Positions 27,055 to 36,133 of a stretch of 64,000 bases of DNA are shown here, piece after piece. Source of the stretch: Betaproteobacteria bacterium (GTDB lineage Bacteria > Pseudomonadota > Gammaproteobacteria > Burkholderiales > SG8-39); NCBI GenBank assembly GCA_022340285.1, contig JAJDOG010000002.1:20881-84880 (forward strand). Reading direction: 5' to 3'. The position numbers and the translations under genes are program-made. Every line of letters begins with the position of its first letter. Positions within the stretch are counted from its first letter, which is position 1. The notes beneath the pieces are model-generated. The model was not told the origin of the DNA, did not search any database, and saw only the letters and a program-made list of their open reading frames with translations.

Positions 27055-28539
27055 CTACTTCGCGGCCGCAGCCGCGCTTGCGCCGGCGATCTTTCCGAAC
27101 ACCGAACCGTTGGTGAGGCCGGTCCCGCCCGGATAGTTGAAATAGAAGATACCGCCGACGAGCTCGCCGGCTGCGTAGAGACCGGGAATGGGCTCGCCGT
27201 CAGTATTCATGACCTGCGCGTCGGTGTTGACTCGCAGTCCGCCGAAGGTGAAGGTGATGCCGCAGGTCACCGCGTAGGCTTCGTAGGGTGGGGTGTCGAG
27301 CACGTTCGCCCAGTTGGACTTGGGCACCGCCAGGCCCACCGTGCTGCGTCCGTCCTTGACGTTCGGGTTGAAGGGGACGTCGGTTTTTACCGCGGCGTTG
27401 TAGGCCTTGATCTCGGCGAGGGCCGCCTTCGCGTCGACGTCGTCGAGCTTGCCGACCAGCTCTTCAAGCGTCTGCGCGGTCACCTTGGTGACCTGCTTGA
27501 TCTTGTACTCGTCGCGCAGGAGGTGTTTCACTTTGGAGTCGAACACCTGCCAGGCAAACTGGCCGGGCTGGTTGAGGATCACGCGACCGTACTTGGCATA
27601 GGTGTAATTGCGGAAGTCCGCGCCTTCGTCGACGAAGCGCTTTCCCTCCGCGTTCAGCATGATGCCGAAAGGGTAGGAGTGCTTCTGGAACTGGTCGCCC
27701 ACCGCGAGGTCGCCGAACTCCGGGGCGTTCCGCTCCCAGCCCACGGCGTGGCAGCCCGACCAGTTGCCGACCGGCGCGGCACCGATGTCGAGCGCCATCT
27801 TGATCACGTCGCCGGTGTTGAAGCGAGTGCCGCGCACCTTTGCGAGCTCCCAGCCCGCGCCGAGATAGCGCGCACGCCATTCGGGATTCGCCTGAAAGCC
27901 GCCGCCCGCGAGCACCACGCTCCCCGCGCGCACCTCGATGGTCCTGCCGTCCTTCTTCACGCGCACGCCGTGCACGCCGTCGTCGTCGGCAGTCAAGGAC
28001 ACCGCGCGAGCGGCGTACCAGACGTCCACGCCGTGCTTCTGCGCGGACTTGGTCCACGCTTCCACCAGCCCTTCGCCTCCGCCCCACGTTTCGACCGTGA
28101 GGCCGCCCCAGAACTTAAACTTGCCGTCGATCTTGAAGGCCTGGCGGCCGTAGATCGGCACGAACCGGATGCCCTTCTCGCGCATCCACAGCAAGGTCTC
28201 GAGGCTGCGCCTCACCAGGAGCTCGGTGAGGTCGGGATCGCACCGGTACTGCGTCACGCGGCTCATGTCGTCGAAGAACTGGTCGGCCGTGTAGGTGCCG
28301 AAATCTGTGCGCGCGATCTCGTCGTCGGTGAGGTCCGGCATGAGCTTGCGCAGATCACTCACGCCGTCGTACACGACGCGCATCGCTCCGGCCGTGAAGC
28401 GGGTGTTGCCGCCGGCCTCGTCCTCCCGGGCCCGCTCGAGCACCAGCACGCGCCCGCAGCTCTCCCGCGCGGAGAGTGCCGCGCAGAAGGCGGCGTTGCC
28501 GGCGCCCACGACGACAACGTCGTATTGAGGTGTGGTCAT
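27055..28539 (-). CDS. FAD-dependent dehydrogenase, fumarate reductase/tricarballylate dehydrogenase (TcuA)-like
   Basis: A 494-residue flavoprotein with the N-terminal FAD fingerprint VVVVGAGNAAFCAALSA and the second GGxxAN segment (VVLAGGGFQANPEWR). The C-terminal FAD motif GLYAAGELVGGIFYFNYPGG is close to that of TcuA-type enzymes. These enzymes oxidise or reduce di- and tricarboxylates such as tricarballylate, 3-ketosteroids or fumarate. It is the first gene of the FAD dehydrogenase/TPP-enzyme/cupin transcript, 41 bases before the TPP gene. A catabolic acid is the likely substrate. Confidence 0.85.
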   Translation of the reverse strand: MTTPQYDVVVVGAGNAAFCAALSARESCGRVLVLERAREDEAGGNTRFTAGAMRVVYDGVSDLRKLMPDLTDDEIARTDFGTYTADQFFDDMSRVTQYRCDPDLTELLVRRSLETLLWMREKGIRFVPIYGRQAFKIDGKFKFWGGLTVETWGGGEGLVEAWTKSAQKHGVDVWYAARAVSLTADDDGVHGVRVKKDGRTIEVRAGSVVLAGGGFQANPEWRARYLGAGWELAKVRGTRFNTGDVIKMALDIGAAPVGNWSGCHAVGWERNAPEFGDLAVGDQFQKHSYPFGIMLNAEGKRFVDEGADFRNYTYAKYGRVILNQPGQFAWQVFDSKVKHLLRDEYKIKQVTKVTAQTLEELVGKLDDVDAKAALAEIKAYNAAVKTDVPFNPNVKDGRSTVGLAVPKSNWANVLDTPPYEAYAVTCGITFTFGGLRVNTDAQVMNTDGEPIPGLYAAGELVGGIFYFNYPGGTGLTNGSVFGKIAGASAAAAAK

Positions 28540-28706
28540 TCGATGCGATCCTCGGAAATGTTCGGCGTCTGTCGGCGCCGCACGATTACGCGGGGCGCGA
28601 TGATAACGCGAGAAATGTATAGTCCAAACTACCGCATGTCAAAATCGACGCGGCGTGCAGGGACACGCCGGGGCTTGCGCGGAGCGCCCGCTGCTACGCG
28701 CGGACG

Positions 28707-29657
28707 CTATGCGCTGACCGGCGCGACGAGGTCGACGCCCGACCACGCGCCCGATTCGACGAGCCTGCGCGCGGTGTCCCGGATCTCGGCCGCGACGGCA
28801 GCCGCCGCGGTCGAAAGTCTCTCCGGCGGCAGAGCATAGAGATAGTTCCGCCGCACCATGTGCGCGTCCGAAATGGACAGCGCACGCCATTTCCTGCCGC
28901 GCTCGCCTTCGAGGAGGATCGCCGCCATCGGCTTGATCGTCGCGCCCATGCCGTCGTAGACACAATTCATCAGCAGCGACAGCGAATCGATCTCGGCCAC
29001 GATGTGTGCAGACAGGTTGCGCTGTTCGAATTCCGCGGAAATGCGCCGCCGCAGCCCGTGCGTGCTCGTGGGGAGGATGAGCGGCAGTTCCGCCGCCTCT
29101 GCAATGGTGAGGGTGGTGCGTTTCGGGGCGACGAGCGCGCTGTGCCGAGGCAGCATCACGAAGAGTTCCTCCTCGAGCAGCGCGTCGACCGTCACCTCGC
29201 GAGCGATATCGCCGCCGAACAGCACCGCGAGATCGAGCTGCCCCAGGCGCATCATGTGCCCGATGTGCCCGCTCATCCCCTCGACCACGTTGACCAGTAT
29301 GCCCGGGTAGCGGTCGCGGATGCAGCGAACCAGCGGAAGGCCCAGCGCGGAGACGGTCGTTGCGGGCAGCCCCACCGAGACCATGCCCTGTACGGCCTTC
29401 GATTCCTGCCGGGCGATGGAGAGCGCCTGGTCGAGCTGGCGCAACATGAACCGGGCGTGGTGGTAGAGCGCGAGACCGTTATCCGTGGGCGCCACGCCAC
29501 GCGCCGAGCGGTTCAGCAGCGGCTTGCCGACCTCGCTCTCGAGCTTGCTGAGCATCTGGCTGAGGGCGGGCTGGGCGATGAACAACTGGCGCGAAGCCTT
29601 GGAGAGACTCCCGCTCTCCACGATCTGGGTGAAATAGCGAAGTTGCCTCAGGTCCAC
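28707..29657 (-). CDS. LysR-family transcriptional regulator
   Basis: A 316-residue LysR protein. The N-terminal helix-turn-helix (DLRQLRYFTQIVESGSLSKA, then QPALSQMLSKLE) is at residues 2-50, and a two-lobed effector domain follows. It is divergent from Liv operon 2 (first gene at 29821) with a 163-base shared region and sits upstream of the FAD/TPP/cupin operon, so it probably controls one or both. The effector is unknown; a nitrogen-assimilation-control (Cbl/Nac)-like subgroup is possible. Confidence 0.91.
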   Translation of the reverse strand: MDLRQLRYFTQIVESGSLSKASRQLFIAQPALSQMLSKLESEVGKPLLNRSARGVAPTDNGLALYHHARFMLRQLDQALSIARQESKAVQGMVSVGLPATTVSALGLPLVRCIRDRYPGILVNVVEGMSGHIGHMMRLGQLDLAVLFGGDIAREVTVDALLEEELFVMLPRHSALVAPKRTTLTIAEAAELPLILPTSTHGLRRRISAEFEQRNLSAHIVAEIDSLSLLMNCVYDGMGATIKPMAAILLEGERGRKWRALSISDAHMVRRNYLYALPPERLSTAAAAVAAEIRDTARRLVESGAWSGVDLVAPVSA

Positions 29658-29714
29658 GCGCTTCCTCCTCGAATCGCACTGGCAAGGCTATATGCGTAGG
29701 TTATACCTTATCTC

Positions 29715-29732
29715 GGAAAACAGTATTTTTCC
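29715..29732. promoter_or_regulatory. Inverted repeat in the LysR/Liv operon 2 control region
   Basis: GGAAAA (29715-29720) and TTTTCC (29727-29732) are perfect inverted arms around CAGTAT. ATAC/GTAT arms at 29703 and 29726 overlap it. The spot is AT-rich and 58-77 bases downstream of the lysR start codon on the divergent side. It is the best candidate for the LysR binding site here. Confidence 0.4.
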
Positions 29733-29820
29733 AATGGCGCGCGGTTTCCTAGACTGCGTAAGATGGGCAGCGACGGGCGCCTTTCGGGCGTAGCGGTCCA
29801 ATAACAGGAGGAGATCGGCC

Positions 29821-31095
29821 ATGACAATCGACAGCAAGGACTCAAATTCCGCAGTGCAATCCCCGCAGCGGCGCAAGGTACTGCAGGCGGGCGCATCCGT
29901 CGCGGGCGCGGTGGCGCTCGGATTTCCGGCGATCGTGCGCAGTCAGTCGGGCCCGATCAAGATCGGACACCTCACGCCGATGACCGGCTTTCTCGGCGCG
30001 CTCGGCAACTGGGCCGTTCTCGGCATCAAGATGGCCCAGGAGGAAATCAACGCCAGCGGCGGCGTCATGGGACGCCAGCTCGACATATTTTCCGAGGACT
30101 CGGTCAACCCGGCCACTGCAGCGACCAAGGCGCAGCGCATGTTCGAACGCGACGGCGCGGAGGTGCTCATTGGCGAGATCAGCTCGGCTTCCGCGAAGAC
30201 CATCATGCAGGTGGCGGAGCGCAACAAGCGCCTCTTCATGAGTACCGGTCCGCGCTCGGACGCGCTGCGCGGCGAGTTCTGCAACCGCTACACCTTCCAC
30301 GTCGACATCCCTGTGACGGTGATGGTCAACGCCGAAGGCCAGGGGCTCCTGCGCGAAGGATTGATCAAGGGCCAGCGCATCTATGCCCTGACCTCGGACT
30401 ATCTTTTCGGCCACGATCTCGCCAAGGCGGCGAAGAAATTCGTCAACGCCCATGGCGGCAAGGTCATCGCCGACGATCTGGTCTCCACCGACACGACCGA
30501 CTTCAGCCCGTATCTGCTCAAGGTCCGGCAGGCGAAGCCTGACCTCATCGCCACGAATCTCGGCGGCAACCAGGTCACCAACTTCGTCAAGCAGTACGCC
30601 GAATTCGGCCTGCCGTACCCGGTCGCCGGCTTCAACCTCAACACTGCGGACGCGTGGGCGGCGGGCCGCGGGAACCTCGGTGGCATCTGGCCGACGGTCT
30701 GGCACCAGGATATCGACACCCCGGGCACGAAAGCTTTCGTCGCCGCGTTCCGGAAGAAGTACGGCAAGACGCCGGAGAACCACGCGTGGATCGAGTACGT
30801 CTCGCTGAAGGCCATGGTCCAGGCGATGAACGCAACGAAGTCCACCAACACCGACAAGCTGATTGCCTACTTCGAGACGGAGGCCAAGATCGATCTCCTC
30901 AAGCCGCGCAAGGGCTACTTCCGGAACTGGGACCACCAGATGATGCAGGAGGCCTACACGTTCACGGTCAAGAAAGAGGGCACGTACAAGGAGGAGTGGG
31001 ACTTCCTGAAGTTCAGCGCGGCGATTCCCGATCCGGACCAGCCGTTGGAGTTGCTCGCGCCGACGAAGGCAGAGAATCCCTGCACTTTCAAGTAG
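29821..31095 (+). CDS. Liv-type ABC transporter substrate-binding protein, system 2
   Basis: A 424-residue periplasmic binding protein of the LivK/peripla_BP_6 type. The signal has a twin-arginine-like motif (SPQRRKVLQAGASVAGA) and ends near GFPAIVRSQ. The mature part opens GPIKIGHLTPMTGFLGALGN. AGGAGG precedes the ATG. It heads the operon with livH and the LivM-LivG-LivF fusion. It is only distantly like the system 1 binding protein outside the signal, so the ligand is probably different; an organic or aromatic acid is likelier than leucine given the catabolic neighbours. Confidence 0.9.
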   Translation: MTIDSKDSNSAVQSPQRRKVLQAGASVAGAVALGFPAIVRSQSGPIKIGHLTPMTGFLGALGNWAVLGIKMAQEEINASGGVMGRQLDIFSEDSVNPATAATKAQRMFERDGAEVLIGEISSASAKTIMQVAERNKRLFMSTGPRSDALRGEFCNRYTFHVDIPVTVMVNAEGQGLLREGLIKGQRIYALTSDYLFGHDLAKAAKKFVNAHGGKVIADDLVSTDTTDFSPYLLKVRQAKPDLIATNLGGNQVTNFVKQYAEFGLPYPVAGFNLNTADAWAAGRGNLGGIWPTVWHQDIDTPGTKAFVAAFRKKYGKTPENHAWIEYVSLKAMVQAMNATKSTNTDKLIAYFETEAKIDLLKPRKGYFRNWDHQMMQEAYTFTVKKEGTYKEEWDFLKFSAAIPDPDQPLELLAPTKAENPCTFK

Positions 31096-31195
31096 GGCCT
31101 CCGGACATGGGCGCGGCTGACGCGCCCGTGTTCGTTGAGCGCGCGGCCGTGCCTGCCCCGCCCATAGGTGGGCGGTTGGCGCCCGTCCGCGCACG

Positions 31196-31228
31196 CCTGG
31201 ATTGAGCCTGGATTGAGCCTGGATTGAC
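31196..31228. repeat. Three tandem copies of an 11-base unit before livH
   Basis: CCTGGATTGAG occurs at 31196-31206 and 31207-31217, and with the last base changed at 31218-31228. The array ends one base before the livH ATG and occupies its ribosome-binding region, where no strong site is otherwise visible. Gain or loss of a unit would alter livH translation without breaking a reading frame. Confidence 0.6.
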
Positions 31229-31229
31229 C

Positions 31230-32105
31230 ATGCAGCTCCTGTTCCTGCTCGAGCAGGTGGTGAACGGCCTGGTGCTCGGAGGCTACTACCTCCTCATCGC
31301 GCTGGGTCTGTCGCTGATCTTCAGCGTCGGCGGCGTGGTCAATCTCGCGCACGGCGCGTTCTACGCGCTCGGTGCGTATGTGTCGATCGAGATCGCGAGG
31401 TATCTCGGCTTCGGCGCGGCGGTCGTGATCTCGCCGGTCGCGGTGGCGCTGCTCGGCATCCTGTTCGAGCGCTTCATCCTGCGCCGTTTCTACACAGCCG
31501 ACCCGATCCTGTCGCTGCTCGTCACTTTTGGTCTGGCCCTGGTGGCCGAGCAATTGATCCGCATCATCTGGGGCGCGTCGCCGCTGTCGGCCTCGATGCC
31601 CTCCGGCCTGAAGGGCAGCGTCGTGCTGGGCGATTTCCTCTTCTCGCGCTACCGCCTGCTGCTGCTCACCGTGGCGGCAGGGGTGCTCGTCGGCATCTGG
31701 CTCCTGCTCAACAAGACCTCCTTCGGGCGGGTCGTGCGCGCCGGCATCCAGCGACCGGACATGGTAGCTGCGCTCGGCATCCGCCTGCAGCCCTACATGA
31801 CCGCAATCGTCATGCTCGGCGTCGGCATGGCGGCGCTGGGCGGCGCGCTCTTCGCGCCCATCGCCCTGGTGCATCCCGCGATGGGGCAGGAGATCATCGC
31901 CGTCGCGTTCGTCGTGGTCGTCATCGGCGGCCTGGGAAGCTTCTGGGGCGTGGTGCTCGCGGCGCTTCTCGTAGGCGTCGTGCGTGGCGTCACCATCTAC
32001 TTCGTGCCGGCAGCCGGTGAGGCATCGATGTACGTACTGATGTTCCTGGTGCTGATGTTCCGGCCGCGCGGGCTCCTCGGCGAACGCATCGAGAAGTTCG
32101 AATGA
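31230..32105 (+). CDS. livH: Branched-chain amino acid-type ABC permease LivH, system 2
   Basis: A 291-residue LivH permease with the family signature SVGGVVNLAHGAFYALGAY near residues 33-51 and GGLGSFWGVVLAALLVG near the C-terminus. ATG 31230 is preferred over the TTG two codons upstream, which lies inside the 11-base repeat array. Its stop overlaps the next start as ATGA. It forms one half of the channel; the other half is fused to both ATPases. Confidence 0.9.
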   Translation: MQLLFLLEQVVNGLVLGGYYLLIALGLSLIFSVGGVVNLAHGAFYALGAYVSIEIARYLGFGAAVVISPVAVALLGILFERFILRRFYTADPILSLLVTFGLALVAEQLIRIIWGASPLSASMPSGLKGSVVLGDFLFSRYRLLLLTVAAGVLVGIWLLLNKTSFGRVVRAGIQRPDMVAALGIRLQPYMTAIVMLGVGMAALGGALFAPIALVHPAMGQEIIAVAFVVVVIGGLGSFWGVVLAALLVGVVRGVTIYFVPAAGEASMYVLMFLVLMFRPRGLLGERIEKFE

Positions 32106-34639
32106 GGGTTTTCTGGACGCACGCGAAGTATCGGCCGCTCCTGGTCGGAGCGGTCGCGCTCGTCCTGCTGCCGTTCGTGATGCCCATGCTCGGTCTCGGC
32201 ATCAACTCCGCCTCGCAGATCGTGTGCTTCGCTGTTGCCGCGCTCGGCCTGAACATGCTGGTGGGATTCACGGGACTTCATTCCTTCGGCCACAGCGCCT
32301 GGTTCGGCATTGGCGCCTACGCCGCCGCGATCGCCCAGAAGCACTGGTTCGGCGGACAGATCGCGTTGCCGATCCTGTTCTCGATGGTCGTTGTCGCAGC
32401 GCTGTCCACGGTCGTGGGCCTCCTCATCCTGCGCCGGCGCGGCGTGTACTTCGCCCTGCTCACGCTGGCGTTCGTGGCGCTCACCTATGCCATTGCGTTT
32501 CGCTGGACCGCGTTGACCGGCGGCGAGGACGGGCTCGGTGGCCTGCAGCGCGGGGGCTTCGGGCCGTTTGATTTGAACGACTCGGAGGTCTACTACGGGT
32601 TCGTCGCGCTGGTCGCGCTCGGCGTGCTGTACGTCCTGCTCCGCGTGACGCGCTCGCCGTTCGGCCACGTGCTCGTCGCGATCCGCGAGAACCAGCAGCG
32701 CGCTACCTTCCAGGGTTACCCCGTCGACCGCTACCGGCTCGGGGTGTTCGTCCTCTCGGCCGTCGTGACCGGTGTGGGGGGCGCACTGTTGGGCTTTCTG
32801 AACTACCTCGTCTCGGCCGAAGCCGTCTCGGTGCCGTTATCCGGCGAGCTGCTGGCAATGGTGGTGATCGGCGGGATGCACTCCATCCTGGGCCCGGCCC
32901 TCGGCGTGGTGTTCTACGTCCTGTTCCGCGAGCTGTTTTCGATCTGGACCGCCAACTGGCTGCTCTGGTTCGGGCTGGTCTTCGTCGGCTTCGTGCTGTT
33001 TTCCCCGAGCGGGCTGGTCGGCATCTGGGCGAAGCTCAAGCGGCGCTGGTGGCCGCCACCCGAAGAGGCCGCTGCCATGGACGCACGCAGGATCAGCGAG
33101 GGGGCGCCCCTGCCGGCGTTCCTGCGCGCTGGCGCGCGACGGGGCACGGTGCTCGAGGTCGACACGGTCTCCAAGAATTTCGGTGGCATCCGCGCGGTCG
33201 CGGATGCCTCGCTCGCAATCGACTCCGGCGAGATTCATGCGCTGATCGGTCCGAACGGCGCGGGTAAGACCACCGTGTTCAACTTGGTGTCGGGACTCTT
33301 CTCACCCGACGCGGGCCGCATTCGCCTCGACGGTCGGGAGATCGAGAGCCTGCCTCCGCACCGCATCTGCCAGCAGGGCGTTGCCCGGTCGTTCCAGATC
33401 ACCAACCTGTTCAAGGGCCTGACGATCTACGAGAACCTGCGCCTGTCCCTGCAGGCGCGGCATCCGGCACGCTACAACTTCTGGCGCGACATCGACAGCT
33501 ATCCCGAAATCCATGCGGAAACCGCGGAGCTCATCCGGTTCCTCGGCCTGGAAGGCATCGAGGCGATCCAGGGCGGGGAGCTCTCTTATGGGGGGCAGCG
33601 GCTCCTGGACATGGGCATCGCGCTGGGCTCGAAGCCCCAGGTGCTGCTGCTCGACGAGCCGCTGGCCGGCCTGGCGGCGGCCGAGCGCGAGCGCGTCTCG
33701 AACCTGATCAAGTCCCTGGTCGTCGGCATCCCGGTGTTGATCGTCGAGCACGATATCGATCGCGTGCTGGGCTTTTCACAGCACGTCACCGTGATGAACC
33801 AGGGAGAGGTACTGATGACGGGCACGCCCGATGCGGTGCGAAGCGACGAGCGGGTGCAGCAGATCTATACCGGCAAGGGCACGCCGCCGGTCGCGAGCCG
33901 CGTGACGGGTGAAGCGCAGGCGCGGGCACAGATCCTGCGCTTCACGAAGGTGAATTCATACTACGGAAAGAGCCATATCCTGACCGATGCGACGCTGGAC
34001 GTGCGCGAGGGCGAAATCGTGGCGCTGCTCGGCCGCAACGGCGCGGGCAAGTCCACGCTTCTCAAGACACTCGCCGGATTGGTACGGGCGGCGTCGGGCA
34101 CGATCGAGTTCGACGGGCGCGACATTGCGGCATTGCCCGCGCCGGACATCGCGCGGCTCGGCGTCGGCTACGTTCCGCAGGGGCGCGGCCTCTTCGCCGG
34201 TATGACGGTCGCCGACAACCTGGCGCTCGGCCGGCTGGCGCGTGCCACGGACGGGGCGAACGGCGTCGTGTGGAGCCAGGAGAAGATCTTCGAGTACTTT
34301 CCGCGCCTGCAGGAGCGCATGCACGTTGCCGCGGACTATCTTTCGGGCGGCGAGCAGCAGATGGCAGCGGTGGCGCGCGCGCTGTCGGGCAATGTCAGGC
34401 TGCTGCTCCTCGACGAGCCGTTCGAGGGCCTCGCGCCGACGGTGATCCAGGAGCTTTTCAAGGTCTTCGACGCCCTGCGCCGGCACGTCTCCATCGTGAT
34501 CGTCGAGCACAACCACGATCTCGTGCTCGCGCTCGCGGATCGTGTGTTCGCGCTCGAGCGGGGGGCGGTATTCCACGAAGGTCCCGCGGAACCGCTCCTG
34601 AACGACATCGACTACCGAAAGCAGATCCTCTGGCTTTGA
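32102..34639 (+). CDS. Fused ABC transporter: LivM permease + LivG ATPase + LivF ATPase
   Basis: One uninterrupted 845-residue frame. LivM occupies ~1-325 (GFTGLHSFGHSAWFGIGAY; nine or so membrane spans). A Pro/Arg/Ala linker follows (~326-355). LivG has Walker A at 383-391 (GPNGAGKTT), signature LSYGGQ at 494-499 and Walker B LLLLDEPLAGL. LivF has Walker A at 644-651 (GRNGAGKS), signature LSGGEQ at 747-752 and Walker B LLLLDEPFEGL. All catalytic motifs are intact. In Liv operon 1 the same three parts are separate genes. The fusion fixes a 1:1:1 ratio and tethers both ATPases to one permease half. Confidence 0.92.
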   Translation: MRVFWTHAKYRPLLVGAVALVLLPFVMPMLGLGINSASQIVCFAVAALGLNMLVGFTGLHSFGHSAWFGIGAYAAAIAQKHWFGGQIALPILFSMVVVAALSTVVGLLILRRRGVYFALLTLAFVALTYAIAFRWTALTGGEDGLGGLQRGGFGPFDLNDSEVYYGFVALVALGVLYVLLRVTRSPFGHVLVAIRENQQRATFQGYPVDRYRLGVFVLSAVVTGVGGALLGFLNYLVSAEAVSVPLSGELLAMVVIGGMHSILGPALGVVFYVLFRELFSIWTANWLLWFGLVFVGFVLFSPSGLVGIWAKLKRRWWPPPEEAAAMDARRISEGAPLPAFLRAGARRGTVLEVDTVSKNFGGIRAVADASLAIDSGEIHALIGPNGAGKTTVFNLVSGLFSPDAGRIRLDGREIESLPPHRICQQGVARSFQITNLFKGLTIYENLRLSLQARHPARYNFWRDIDSYPEIHAETAELIRFLGLEGIEAIQGGELSYGGQRLLDMGIALGSKPQVLLLDEPLAGLAAAERERVSNLIKSLVVGIPVLIVEHDIDRVLGFSQHVTVMNQGEVLMTGTPDAVRSDERVQQIYTGKGTPPVASRVTGEAQARAQILRFTKVNSYYGKSHILTDATLDVREGEIVALLGRNGAGKSTLLKTLAGLVRAASGTIEFDGRDIAALPAPDIARLGVGYVPQGRGLFAGMTVADNLALGRLARATDGANGVVWSQEKIFEYFPRLQERMHVAADYLSGGEQQMAAVARALSGNVRLLLLDEPFEGLAPTVIQELFKVFDALRRHVSIVIVEHNHDLVLALADRVFALERGAVFHEGPAEPLLNDIDYRKQILWL

Positions 34640-34669
34640 AGAATGCTGTGGACGTAAGGAGAGTGCCCC

Positions 34670-36133
34670 ATGAACGAGCGCAATGACACCGTGTCTGCCG
34701 GCACCGATTCGAGCGCTGCATACCGCATGCTGATTGACGGGGAATGGGTGGCGGGGAAGGGCGATGTCCTCGCGGTGGTCGACAAGTACCGACTGCAACC
34801 CGGTGCGTACGTGACCACGGCAGACAAGGACCAGATCGCACATGTCGTCGCCTGTGCCCATGGCGCGTTCCGGCGCGGCGCGCCGTCGCCATTCGAGCGG
34901 GGTGCCGTGCTCGAGCGCGCCGCCGCGCTGATAGAAGCGCAGGGCGACGACTTCGTGCGCATCATGCAGATGGAAGCCGGTTTCACGGTATCGGATGCGA
35001 GCGGCGAAGTGCGTCGCTGCGTCCAGACACTGAAGCTATCGGCCGAGGAGGCGCGTCGCCTCGCGGGCAAGGTGGTGCCGCTCGCCGGCGCGCCGCAACA
35101 GGCGGGCCGCTTCGGCTTCACGCTGCGTGTCCCTCTCGGCGTGGTTGTCGCGATCACACCGTTCAATTCGCCGCTCAACACGGTCACTCACAAGATTGCG
35201 CCGGCGTTTGCTGCAGGCAACGCGGTGATCCTCAAGCCGTCTTCATCCACGCCGCTCACGGCGTGCAAGCTCGTCGAAGTGCTCGTCGAGGCGGGTATGC
35301 CGCGTGGATTGCTTTCCCTGGTGCATGGCAGTGCCCAGGTCGCAGGCTGGCTCCTCGAAGACGAGCGCGTGCGGTTTTTTGCCTTCACGGGCAGTACCGA
35401 GGTGGGCCGCAAGATTCAACAGGCTGCGGGGCTGCGCCGCACCCAGATGGAACTCGGTTCGATCGCCTTCACGATTCTGTGTGACGACGCGCGACTCGAC
35501 GTGGCGCTGCCGAAGGTCGTCAATGCGAGCTATCGCAAGGCGGGTCAGGTGTGCACCTCTATTCAGATGCTGCTCGTGCAAAACGCGATCTTCGCAGACG
35601 TTCAGTCGCGCATGACCGAGATGGTGAAGGCGTTGCCCTTCGGCGATCCGTACGATCGAAACACCGTGGTCGGCCCCATCATCAGCGAGAAGGAGGCCAT
35701 CCGCATCGAGGGCTGGATCGAGGAAGCCGTGGCCCGCGGCGCGAAGCGTCTGGCCGGTGGAAACCGCAAGGGCGCCGTCGTGCCGCCGACGCTGCTCGCA
35801 TCGGTGGACGACTCGATGAAGGTCGGCTGCCGGGAAGTGTTTGGTCCAGTCTTATGTCTCGTGCCTTTCGATTCGCTCGACGAGGCGATCGCGCGGGTCA
35901 ATGCCACACCCTTCGGCCTCGCGTGCGGCATCTTCACGAACCGGCTGGAAGACGCATTCGCGGCAGGCAGGCGCCTCGAGGTCGGCGGAGTGCATGTCAA
36001 CGAGACGTCGAGCTCGCGTGTCGACCTGATGCCTTACGGTGGTTCGAAGGACAGCGGCTTCGGCCGCGAGGGACCGCGCTACGCCGTGCACGAGATGACC
36101 GAAGAGCGGATCGTGACCTTCGCGTTCAATTAG
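34670..36133 (+). CDS. Aldehyde dehydrogenase family protein
   Basis: A 487-residue NAD(P)-dependent aldehyde dehydrogenase. The catalytic Cys lies in GQVCTSIQ and the general-base Glu in MELGS, where the usual LELGG is altered. The cofactor motif FTGSTEVGRKI and the C-terminal PYGGSKDSGFGREG are also present. A strong AAGGAGAG site precedes the ATG. It starts 30 bases after the transporter fusion gene, so it is likely the last gene of Liv operon 2 and acts on an imported or derived aldehyde, for example a semialdehyde or an aromatic aldehyde. Confidence 0.88.
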   Translation: MNERNDTVSAGTDSSAAYRMLIDGEWVAGKGDVLAVVDKYRLQPGAYVTTADKDQIAHVVACAHGAFRRGAPSPFERGAVLERAAALIEAQGDDFVRIMQMEAGFTVSDASGEVRRCVQTLKLSAEEARRLAGKVVPLAGAPQQAGRFGFTLRVPLGVVVAITPFNSPLNTVTHKIAPAFAAGNAVILKPSSSTPLTACKLVEVLVEAGMPRGLLSLVHGSAQVAGWLLEDERVRFFAFTGSTEVGRKIQQAAGLRRTQMELGSIAFTILCDDARLDVALPKVVNASYRKAGQVCTSIQMLLVQNAIFADVQSRMTEMVKALPFGDPYDRNTVVGPIISEKEAIRIEGWIEEAVARGAKRLAGGNRKGAVVPPTLLASVDDSMKVGCREVFGPVLCLVPFDSLDEAIARVNATPFGLACGIFTNRLEDAFAAGRRLEVGGVHVNETSSSRVDLMPYGGSKDSGFGREGPRYAVHEMTEERIVTFAFN

